This document shows, piece after piece, positions 1-5,284 of a stretch of DNA of 7,307 nt. A program made the position numbers and the translations under genes. The stretch is taken from positions 1-7,307 of the forward strand of contig DXBS01000036.1 in NCBI GenBank assembly GCA_019116405.1, read 5' to 3'. Source of the DNA: Candidatus Gallimonas intestinigallinarum. Lineage in GTDB: Bacteria > Bacillota_A > Clostridia > Christensenellales > Borkfalkiaceae. Position 1 is the first letter of the stretch, and each line of letters starts with the position of its first letter. Below the pieces are notes generated by a model. The model did not search any database. It saw nothing but the letters and a program-made list of their open reading frames with translations, and had not been told where the DNA came from.

Positions 1-1562
1 CACGGAGACAGGACGACCGTTACGTTCTATGCGAACTACATTTCCAGCGAGGTATCCGCTCTGTACAACGAGATGATCGATACCTACAATCAGACGCAGG
101 GCGCCGAGGACAACGTATGGGTGAACAAATATGTTTCGACGGGCGAGATCTCGACGAGCAACCTCATCAGCATGTTCAATCAGCGGCAGTGCAACTACAA
201 CATCGTCGCCGTTTCAAACATGCAGTTTAAGTCGCTGATGGTGTCTTTGCCCGATTCGCTCGTCACGCTCGACGATTATCTCGACGATACCGCGAAGGAG
301 ACGCTCGATTACGACCAGATCCCCGAAACATCCATCAATATGTACAATGCCGAGATCAAGGCGTGGGCGGATGCCGCAGGGCTGAAACGGCTGAAAACCG
401 CGCGGGCGATACCGTGTACAAGGTGTTCAATAACCGTATCGCCATGAATTGGGAGGAGATCCGCAACGTCGCGCGCGATTATATGGCGCTCGAGGGCAAC
501 GCGGGCAGATACGGCTACATGTCGTCTTGATGGTTCTCCTACGGCTGGTCCGTGGGCGGCGACTGCGTCGGCTGGGACGAAGAGACGGGGCAGTACGTCC
601 TTTCGCTTGGCGACAAAGATCCCAACCTCCTCGCGCTCGAGGACGTGACCGTCAACGGCAGGGCATACGAGCAGGGCGAAGTCCTCGTATATGAGGATAT
701 GAAGTATGTCCACGCGCACGAGAGCGAGTTCGAGGGCATGTTCACGGAACTTCCCTCCATGTTCGATACGTTCGTGGAATTCAACCGTCTCGGCGTTCCC
801 ACCGATAAGGTCGTCACCGAAAAGGGCGGCGAGAGCGGGGAGGAGACGCTCAAAGGCTACGGCGTCGCAAAGAACACGACCGATAATCACGCTACCGAGT
901 TCACGTCCGGCAATTCGCCCATGGTCGTTGATTACTATTCGACGGTGCTTCTCACCTATCAGAATTCTTCCATCCGTCAGTACATCGACATTGCGCCCAC
1001 CACGCAGTACCGTGAATACAAGGGCGGAAGCGTCTATGAGGAGAACGGGACGGAGTACCTGAAGGTCATCGGCGAGGACGGTTATACCGGCGAGCTTGAA
1101 ACGGTGGAAAACAGCAAGGGCGAGGATGTCCCCGTCACGGGCATGATGTATGCTGCCGAGGAACCCAACTCTTCCGCGCTCTGCATCCCCACTAATTCCG
1201 ATCCCGAAAAATACGAAGCCGCATTCAAGTTCATCAGCTGGGCGGCAGGTCCCGAGGGACAGGCGATCATGATGCGCGGAGGCTGGCGCGTTCCCAACCA
1301 GACCGATCTCGGCATGAGCGACGCCTTCCAGAATACGGAGGACAACCCCGTCGGCAACGTATACGCCGCTTCGCTCGCCAGCATGCATACCTATATGGGC
1401 GACTGGTCCTACTTTGAAAACGGGACATGGATCGACGGCTGGTCAGAGCCGCTGAACGGTGAAGTCCGCCGCGGCGAAAGGACGCTCGATTATTTCCTGG
1501 ATACCTATACGGATATGGCGAACACCGCTCTCAATGTCATGACGATCCGTTTCAGGAGGTAA
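1..1562 (+). pseudogene. Carbohydrate ABC transporter solute-binding protein, 5'-truncated and broken
   Basis: This is the remains of an extracellular binding protein (SBP_bac family) that would have delivered a sugar or oligosaccharide to the permease encoded next. The reading frame is open from base 1, so the start, signal peptide and lipobox lie outside the window. Frame 1 reads TVTFYANYISSEVSALYNE and continues to about base 381. The protein then continues in frame 3 (AGDTVYKVFNNRIAMNWEE), so about one base is missing (or two are extra) between 381 and 390. An in-frame TGA at 528-530 (YMSS*WFSYGW) looks like a TGG Trp codon changed by G to A. From 531 the frame is open to TAA at 1560-1562 and contains typical C-lobe sequence such as KFISWAAGPEGQAIMMRGGWR. 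The restored fragment is about 519 residues, a normal family length. The stop overlaps the AGGAGGT ribosome binding site of the permease. The family call rests on general fold-like features and the permease neighbour; the substrate is unknown. Sequencing error is an alternative to real decay. Confidence 0.8.
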
Positions 1563-1566
1563 CGCC

Positions 1567-2385
1567 ATGGAGGAAAAGATCCTGGCGGCGGAAGAAGTTC
1601 GCTCTGATTCCGGCACGCACGTTTCCATGAAGCGAAAGAACATCAGGCGGAGATGGACGCCGCAGAACATTGCGGCGCTCTGCCTTGCGCTCATCTCGCT
1701 CATAGGATTCATCGTGTTCAGCGGGTTTCCGCTCATTATCTCGCTCATCGCGCTGTTCTGCAATGTCAATCTCTATGATCTGAGTTCGATCTCGTGGAAT
1801 GATTTTGCGGGATTCAAGGCGCTTTTCGTGGACGGCTGGGCAAGCCAGACTTTCCCTATGGGCGGGCTGGGCATGACGTGGTGTTTCGGGCGTTCCTGCC
1901 TCATCACGCTGTGGGTGGCGTCCACACAGTTCGTGACACTGCTCATCGCACTCGGCATTTCGGTGCTGCTTGCCACTCATCCAAAGGGACAGAAAGTATT
2001 CCAGGCGCTCTATTTCGTGCCCTGCATCTGTTCGACGGTCGCCATTTCCATCGTGTTTCAATGGATCTTCAAGGAGGACGCAACGGGCGTTCTCAACACG
2101 ATACTCGGAAAGACGCCCGAAACGGCCGTGCGATGGCTGCAGGATCCGAGCACTATCACCCGGTGCATCGTCATCGTCACCATCTGGCAGGCGCCCGGGT
2201 ACGGCATCGTCATGTATAAGGCGGCACTCGTCAACGTCGATCCAACGCAGTACGAAGCGGCTGCGTTGGACGGCGCCAATTCCTGGCAGAAGTTCTGGTA
2301 CGTGACGCTCCCCGGCATCCGTCCGACGACGTTCTATCTGATGCTCACGGGCGTTGCGGCGGATCTTCTGCGAAAGCTCAGCTGA
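1567..2385 (+). pseudogene. Sugar ABC transporter permease (MalF/UgpA-like), C-terminally truncated and fused to a Ku remnant
   Basis: This is an inner-membrane permease subunit of a carbohydrate ABC importer. The ATG at 1567 is preceded by AGGAGGT at 1554-1560, which overlaps the stop of the binding-protein gene, so the two were one operon. A basic N-terminus (KRKNIRRRW) is followed by hydrophobic segments near residues 34-64, 109-136 and 146-168, plus another near 199-215. The EAA loop that contacts the ATPase is at residues 230-249 (EAAALDGANSWQKFWYVTLP). The family normally continues for about 50 more residues with two further membrane helices. Here similarity stops after FYLMLTGV (residue 263). 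The last nine codons (AADLLRKLS) resemble the C-terminal helix of a Ku protein, ending at TGA 2383-2385. A permease lacking its final helices is unlikely to work, and its binding protein is also broken. A second permease gene, expected next in such operons, is absent. Confidence 0.85.
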
Positions 2386-2453
2386 GTCTGGAACTTGCCA
2401 AAAAACCCAAGACGCCCGTCAGACGTACGACAAGGAAGAAAAAAGCGGAATGA
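2356..2453 (+). pseudogene. ku: Ku DNA end-binding protein, C-terminal remnant only
   Basis: Only the last ~33 codons of a bacterial Ku gene appear to survive. Ku binds broken DNA ends and recruits the ligase in non-homologous end joining. In the frame continued from the permease the bases read ADLLRKL (2359-2379). One base appears to be missing near 2378, after which frame 3 reads QLSLELAKKPKTPV and then a basic tail (RRTTRKKKAE) ending at TGA 2451-2453. The restored string DLLRKLQLSLELAKK has the spacing of the usual Ku C-terminal helix (DLM-ALK-SLE-AKK pattern), followed by a lysine-rich tail typical of bacterial Ku. Its stop overlaps the ATG of the ligase by ATGA, the arrangement expected of a ku-ligase operon. 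The whole Ku core is missing, replaced upstream by permease sequence. The assignment is from a short stretch, but the ligase next door supports it strongly. Confidence 0.65.
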
Positions 2454-2893
2454 GCGACTTGTTTGACGACAAAAACATTTCGCCCGTGCTGCTCTATGAA
2501 ACGCAGCCCTTCGACGATGAGGACTATATCTACGAACTCAAGCCGGACGGCATCCGCTGTATTGCCTATCTGGGAGACGGCAAGGAGGTTTTGCAGAACA
2601 AGCGGTACAAGGACGTGACGGCGCTCTTCCCGAGCTGCACGAGATGCACCGTTGCGTCAGACGGCGCGCGGTTTTGGACGGCGAGCTGGTCGTGCTTCAA
2701 GACGGAAAGCCCGATTTCTACGCATTGTAAAAGCGCAGTCTGATGGGGAACGCGTTCAGGATTTCCCTTGCGGCAAAGAGCAATCCCGTGCAGTTCGTTG
2801 CCTATGATATTCTCTACTACAACGGGAAAGATCTGACGGACTTGCCTCTCATGGAGCGCAAAAAGTACCTCTTCGAGAAGGTGACGGAGGGGT
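2450..2893 (+). pseudogene. ATP-dependent DNA ligase (NHEJ LigD-type), N-terminal adenylation part, broken
   Basis: This is the start of an ATP-dependent ligase that would seal breaks held by Ku. The ATG at 2450 overlaps the Ku stop (ATGA), with a purine-rich AAGGAAG upstream. It reads MSDLFDDKNISPVLLYE, then motif I ELKPDGIRC (the K-x-DG-x-R motif with the lysine that would be adenylated). Near 2630 one base appears to be missing (CTTCCC[G]GAGCTGCAC), shifting the frame from 2 to 1. Frame 1 then gives HEMHRCVRRR and the motif III region VLDGELVVLQDGKPDFYAL. An in-frame TAA at 2728-2730 replaces what is probably a glutamine codon (C to T). Further on, VQFVAYDILYYNGKDLTDLP is the motif IIIa region, and MERKKYLFEKVTEG ends the recognisable part near 2890. 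Motifs IV and V are not found downstream in this orientation. Proline in motif I, where leucine is commoner, may be another decay mutation. The gene cannot encode an active ligase. Confidence 0.85.
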
Positions 2894-2942
2894 ACAAAAG
2901 GAGAAACTGCAATGCCGCGGCAAAGTGTACCTGGGCATTTCC
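2889..2942 (+). pseudogene. DNA ligase OB-fold fragment, displaced next to the adenylation domain
   Basis: In frame 3 these bases read VQKEKLQCRGKVYLGISR. This resembles the OB-fold segment of NHEJ-type ligases, in which a gly-rich turn is followed by a strand of the form 'G-L-Y-x-G-H-V-x-L-G-V-S'. In an intact ligase this lies more than 100 residues after the sequence immediately to its left (FEKVTEG), so an intervening stretch holding motifs IV and V has been removed here. The frame also differs from that of the preceding ligase part. Match quality is judged by eye on about 18 residues. Confidence 0.5.
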
Positions 2943-3036
2943 CGATGTGATATTTCCCGTCCTTCCGCTTGGCGACGATCCCCTCCAAACCCTCGCGTTT
3001 TGTAAGCTCAAAGAACGCCGTCCCCTCCCTTTCGCT
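2938..3036 (-). pseudogene. DNA ligase motif IV fragment, inverted
   Basis: Read on the minus strand from about 3036 down to 2938, the sequence gives EREGTAFFELTK followed by REGLEGIVAKRKDGKYHIGK. EGIVAKR is ligase motif IV, and the K-D-G-K-Y-x-x-G-K continuation is characteristic of LigD-type ligases. The piece is therefore the natural continuation of the N-terminal part that ends near 2890 (FEKVTEG), but it sits in the opposite orientation and beyond the OB-fold piece. The following motif V (W-x-K-x-K) is absent: after HIGK the minus strand runs into the complement of the OB-fold fragment. The match to the family is strong. Confidence 0.8.
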
Positions 3037-3134
3037 CTGAGCCCCTTCCAAACAGGCTGACGCATGCCACCGCTCTGCGTTTCGTGCATGAAGTGCGTAA
3101 TAGGGGGGACGGTATTCAGAATTTCTTGGGAACG
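3034..3134 (-). pseudogene. DNA ligase C-terminal fragment, inverted
   Basis: On the minus strand, in a different frame from the motif IV piece, codons from about 3134 to 3034 read SQEILNTVPPITHF and then MHETQSGGMRQPVWKGLR. The string S-G-G-x-R-Q-P-V-[FW]-K-G-L-R is the conserved C-terminal signature of NHEJ-type ATP-dependent ligases. In an intact gene this would follow the OB-fold piece (KVYLGISR then SQEIL would join smoothly). Here it is inverted and placed upstream, in minus-strand reading, of motif IV. The SGG to GLR part is a clear match; the SQEILNTVPP part is a weaker inference. Confidence 0.72.
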
Positions 3135-3206
3135 GGGTACTCGGCGACGATATAAGCCTCATTTATAGCAATTACGTTCGGATTTATGGATTTACAGTCC
3201 ACCAGA

Positions 3207-3245
3207 AAGGGAGCGGGGACTGGCAAAGCCAGTCCCCGCTCCCTT
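3207..3245. repeat. Perfect 18-bp inverted repeat with AAA loop
   Basis: The left arm AAGGGAGCGGGGACTGGC (3207-3224), the loop AAA (3225-3227) and an exactly complementary right arm (3228-3245) form a GC-rich perfect hairpin. It is not followed by a T-run on the plus strand, so it is a poor plus-strand intrinsic terminator. It lies just beyond the scrambled ligase. It may be a dispersed REP-like palindrome or a cruciform or hairpin element; copies elsewhere in the genome cannot be checked from this window. Confidence 0.85.
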
Positions 3246-3274
3246 GTTTGCGGACTTATCAAATGGCTGCGCAA

Positions 3275-3319
3275 GCATGGCGAAGCCATGCCGCGGTTTA
3301 CCCCGAAGCGTAGCTTTGG
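3275..3319. repeat. Two 7-bp hairpins with three-base loops
   Basis: GCATGGC-GAA-GCCATGC (3275-3291) is a perfect 7-bp stem. CCGAAGC-GTA-GCTTTGG (3303-3319) is a 7-bp stem with one G-T wobble. Both have a three-base purine-rich loop, as does the 18-bp hairpin just upstream. They look like members of one intergenic palindrome style rather than terminators, since no T-run follows. Confidence 0.6.
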
Positions 3320-3437
3320 CACGAACGCAGTGCACGGCGTAGGAAAAGGGAAGATGGCACGATTGGCGCGAAGCATTCTGCGCAGGGAGTGCAAGTATAT
3401 TTTTTCAAAATTTTTCTCCCAAAGTGCGCAAAAACAG

Positions 3438-3466
3438 TTGCAAAGCCTTTGCGGATATGCTATAAT
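3438..3466 (+). promoter_or_regulatory. Sigma-A-type promoter of tRNA-Glu
   Basis: A -35 box TTGCAA (3438-3443; four of six consensus bases) and a perfect -10 box TATAAT (3461-3466) are separated by 17 bases. Transcription would start near 3473, about ten bases before the mature tRNA 5' end at 3484. Strong promoters of this kind are usual for stable RNA genes. Confidence 0.85.
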
Positions 3467-3483
3467 AACAAAGCTTTTGACGA

Positions 3484-3558
3484 GGCCTTGTGGTCAAGCG
3501 GTTAAGACGGCGCCCTCTCACGGCGCAATCCCGGGTTCGATTCCCGGCAAGGTCACCA
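3484..3558 (+). tRNA. tRNA-Glu (anticodon CTC)
   Basis: A full cloverleaf can be drawn. The acceptor stem GGCCTTG (3484-3490) pairs with CAAGGTC (3548-3554), including one G-U pair. The D arm is GTC/GAC with the AAGCGGTTAA loop. The anticodon stem GCGCC/GGCGC encloses the loop CTCTCAC, with anticodon CTC at 3517-3519, reading GAG. The T arm is CCGGG-TTCGATT-CCCGG. The discriminator A and an encoded CCA end the gene at 3558. Length is 75 bases and the sequence resembles clostridial tRNA-Glu. It is a single-gene unit with its own promoter and terminator. Confidence 0.96.
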
Positions 3559-3605
3559 GCAAAATGAGCAGACGTTGGTCTGCTCATTTTTTGTTGGTGA
3601 CCTTG
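3548..3605. repeat. Extended palindrome: tRNA 3' end inverted across the terminator
   Basis: The last 11 bases of the tRNA gene, CAAGGTCACCA (3548-3558), recur as their exact reverse complement TGGTGACCTTG at 3595-3605, just past the terminator. The terminator stem sits between them, so almost all of 3548-3605 is one long quasi-palindrome interrupted by GC on the left and TTGT on the right. A read-through transcript could pair the tRNA acceptor strand and CCA with this copy. Confidence 0.85.
3561..3592 (+). terminator. Intrinsic terminator of tRNA-Glu
   Basis: AAAATGAGCAGAC (3561-3573) and GTCTGCTCATTTT (3578-3590) form a perfect 13-bp stem around GTTG, followed by two more T bases. It begins two bases after the tRNA CCA end. 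The A-run on the left arm means it could also act on transcripts arriving on the minus strand. Confidence 0.92.
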
Positions 3606-3630
3606 TCTGGTGCGAGAAACGGGCGGGTGT

Positions 3631-3685
3631 GCCCGACGCGCGGCGGCGCACGCCCGACGCGCGGCGGCGCACGCCCGACACGCGC
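3631..3685. repeat. 21-base tandem repeat, about 2.6 copies
   Basis: Two identical 21-base units starting GCCCGACGCGCGGC occupy 3631-3651 and 3652-3672. A third partial copy with one change (GCCCGACACGCGC) lies at 3673-3685. The units are very GC-rich and lie in the non-coding gap between the tRNA and the dipeptidase terminator. Too few and too short units, with no spacers, argue against CRISPR. Confidence 0.8.
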
Positions 3686-3687
3686 AA

Positions 3688-3743
3688 GAAATGTCTGCTT
3701 GCAGGGACATTTCGCCGCCGTGGCGCACGAGAGCCGTAGGCTC
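3688..3743. repeat. Two hairpins in the intergenic gap
   Basis: GAAATGTC (3688-3695) pairs with GACATTTC (3706-3713); the bases between them can extend the stem through TGC/GCA around TT with one bulged G. A second hairpin, GAGCC-GTA-GGCTC (3731-3743), has the same GTA three-base loop as the one at 3303-3319. The rest of 3606-3785 shows no gene. Confidence 0.6.
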
Positions 3744-3784
3744 GATGTAGCACGAAGCACGAAATATTCCCGGTTTTCCGTTTT

Positions 3785-3815
3785 AAAAAACGGCGCATCT
3801 GAAGATGCGCCGTTT
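3785..3815 (-). terminator. Intrinsic terminator of the PepV-like dipeptidase gene
   Basis: On the minus strand, AAACGGCGCATCT and AGATGCGCCGTTT (3815-3803 and 3800-3788) form a perfect 13-bp stem with a two-base loop. A run of T follows (complement of the A-run at 3785-3790). It starts three bases after the stop codon of the dipeptidase gene. Confidence 0.92.
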
Positions 3816-3818
3816 CGA

Positions 3819-5090
3819 TTATTTTGTCAATTCAAAGATCGCCTGTTTGTATACGTCCAGGAGGAGCCTGACCCGCTCCAGCGTGATATATTCGTCCGCT
3901 TGGTGTACGACGGGCTCGTCGTCTGCCATCTCGGGACCGAACGCCACGCCGCATTTCAATGCCCGCGCGTATGTACCGCCGCCGATTGCGATGGGCTCCG
4001 CCTGCGTGTTCGTGCAGTTCTCGTAGGTCTTGAGCAGTGTCTGCACCAGCGCGCTGTTTTTTTCCTGCATCAGCGGCGCCTGATGGTGCAGCGTCTCAAA
4101 TTTGACGCCGATTTTTCTCAGCTTTTCCACGACGTCCGCATAGGGGACGGTCGCGGGGTAGCGGATATCGCAGATGACCTGAAGTTCACCCTTGCGGAAT
4201 TTGATGATATCGGGCGAAAGGGTGAGCCTGCCCGTCTCGTCCGCAAGTTCGGTAAGTCCGCAGGCATCGCGGAACAGGCAGTCGATCACCTTTTTTACGT
4301 CCGCGCTCTTGTTTTCAAAAAAGGTGAGAATGGGCAGGATGGCGTTCTTGCCCAGTTCGGGCGTCGAACCGTGCGCGGATTTGCCGTACGCGATGATCTT
4401 TTTGCCCTTGATCTCCAGTCCCAGTTCGCGGGCGCGCGTGACGGTGAGCGTGCGCGGCGTCGCAGAGCATTCTGCGCACACCATGTTGACGCTCGTTCCG
4501 CCCGACAGGTAGCTGAAGGGGGGATTTTTTACGGGAAAGTGCAGCCGCACATGCAGAATTCCCTTTTCCGCATAGATGACGGGGAAACTCCCGTCGGGTG
4601 AGAAGCCCTCTTCGGGCATCGTGGAGACCTCGTTGAAGTGGCCGATGCAGCCCCAGCCGGCCTCTTCGTTGCACCCAAGCAGAAAACGGATGCGCTTTTT
4701 GGGCACAAAGCCCTCGTCCTTGAGCTGCTTCATGGCGTACAAGACGCAGAAGGCAGGACCTTTGTCGTCCATCGCGCCGCGTCCCCAGATCTTATCGTCT
4801 GAAACTTCGCCGCCGAAGGGATCCTTTGTCCAGCCGCTGCCCGCGGGCACGACGTCCAGATGCGCAAGTATGGCAAACTCCGCAGGACCTGTGCCGAAGG
4901 TCACTTCGCCGATGTAGTTGTCATAATTATGTGTTTCAAACCCCAAATCCTGCGCGAGGGAAAGGAAGTGTGCAAGACAATCCGCCGCGCCCTTGCCGAA
5001 CGGCATTGCCGGCGTCGGGTCTTTGAGAGAGGAATCGAAACGGATGCTCTCGGAGATACTCTTTACGGTTTGCTCAAAACAATCAGTCAT
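3819..5090 (-). CDS. pepV: PepV-like M20 family dipeptidase (Xaa-His dipeptidase/Sapep type)
   Basis: This is a cytoplasmic dinuclear-zinc peptidase that would hydrolyse dipeptides with broad specificity. The 423 residues carry the M20 signatures in order. ILAHLDVVPAGSGW gives His77 and catalytic Asp79. IWGRGAMDDKGP gives the bridging Asp108. GCNEEAGWGC gives the general base Glu142 and metal ligand Glu143. SPDGSFPVIYAEKG gives metal ligand Asp166. AYGKSAHGSTPELGKNA in the lid domain gives His240. GGGTYARAL and PVVHQADEYI give the final His396. These combinations, especially GRGAMDDKGP and SPDGSFPVIYAEKG, are PepV-like. At 423 residues it is somewhat shorter than PepV of lactic acid bacteria (about 470) but lacks no expected active-site residue. 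The start is supported by GGAGAA (5096-5101 on the minus strand) five bases before the ATG, and by a strong promoter. It is a single-gene unit ending at its own terminator and diverges from radC. Exact substrates are inferred from the family. Confidence 0.93.
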   Translation of the reverse strand: MTDCFEQTVKSISESIRFDSSLKDPTPAMPFGKGAADCLAHFLSLAQDLGFETHNYDNYIGEVTFGTGPAEFAILAHLDVVPAGSGWTKDPFGGEVSDDKIWGRGAMDDKGPAFCVLYAMKQLKDEGFVPKKRIRFLLGCNEEAGWGCIGHFNEVSTMPEEGFSPDGSFPVIYAEKGILHVRLHFPVKNPPFSYLSGGTSVNMVCAECSATPRTLTVTRARELGLEIKGKKIIAYGKSAHGSTPELGKNAILPILTFFENKSADVKKVIDCLFRDACGLTELADETGRLTLSPDIIKFRKGELQVICDIRYPATVPYADVVEKLRKIGVKFETLHHQAPLMQEKNSALVQTLLKTYENCTNTQAEPIAIGGGTYARALKCGVAFGPEMADDEPVVHQADEYITLERVRLLLDVYKQAIFELTK

Positions 5091-5116
5091 ACAGCTTCTC
5101 CAATCAATTTCAATTC

Positions 5117-5145
5117 ATTATACTCCTTGTAAAATGAGTTGTCAA
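5117..5145 (-). promoter_or_regulatory. Consensus sigma-A promoter of the PepV-like gene
   Basis: On the minus strand, TTGACA (5145-5140) and TATAAT (5122-5117) are both perfect consensus boxes with a 17-base spacer. Transcription would start near 5110, giving a leader of about 20 bases with the ribosome binding site. No operator palindrome was seen, so high constitutive expression is the simplest reading. Confidence 0.92.
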
Positions 5146-5234
5146 GTATTTGCCGTATTTCGATTGTTTTGCGGGTGGGCAGAAAGCGGGTTTTTATCGA
5201 TTTCTTTGAATTTACGAGAGAAATTTAATGCTTT

Positions 5235-5280
5235 TTTGATGCAAAGCTCAGAAAAATATGATACAATAGCAATAAGGTGG
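5235..5280 (+). promoter_or_regulatory. Candidate promoter and ribosome binding site of the radC operon
   Basis: TACAAT at 5262-5267 is a good -10 box candidate. The best -35 candidates are poor: TTGATG at 5236-5241 leaves a 20-base spacer, and TGCAAA at 5240-5245 leaves 16. The ribosome binding site AAGGTGG (5274-5280) lies four bases before the radC ATG. The leader would be very short. This promoter looks much weaker than the divergent one. Confidence 0.5.
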
Positions 5281-5284
5281 AATT

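Larger units (their letters stand above)
3135..3483. other. Intergenic stretch without a recognisable gene
   Basis: No protein-coding gene is supported here. On the minus strand a short open stretch ends with AYIVAEYPVPKKF and TGA at 3116-3118. It could be the tail of a lost gene or another ligase scrap, and it could not be assigned. The region carries the 18-bp hairpin (3207-3245), two smaller hairpins with three-base loops (3275-3291 and 3303-3319) and an A/T-rich tract (about 3398-3420). The promoter of the tRNA gene follows. The long plus-strand open frame crossing this stretch also runs through the tRNA and antisense to the dipeptidase, so it is not a gene. Confidence 0.6.

Noticed and set aside
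381..390. Programmed ribosomal frameshift in the binding-protein gene
   Set aside because: No classic slippery heptamer with a following pseudoknot was seen, and such proteins are not known to use frameshifting. A nearby stop also breaks the gene.
528..530. TGA as a recoded Trp or selenocysteine codon
   Set aside because: Ku in the same window ends at TGA, no convincing SECIS-like hairpin was seen after it, and the gene also has a frameshift. Simple mutation or error fits better.
309..1388. Long minus-strand open frame of 359 codons opposite the binding-protein gene
   Set aside because: It mirrors a GC-rich coding strand, has no domain-like sequence, and the plus strand carries clear binding-protein sequence.
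2350..3250. Insertion sequence causing the rearrangement
   Set aside because: No transposase similarity, no terminal inverted repeats bounding the region and no target-site duplication could be found.
3548..3605. Integration (att) site of a mobile element at the tRNA 3' end
   Set aside because: The copy of the tRNA end is inverted rather than direct, only 36 bases away, and no integrase or phage gene is present.
3631..3685. CRISPR array
   Set aside because: The 21-base units are directly adjacent with no spacers, there are under three copies and no cas genes.
3186..4601. Plus-strand open frame of 471 codons
   Set aside because: It crosses the hairpin, the tRNA gene and two terminators and then runs antisense to the intact dipeptidase, so it is a chance frame.
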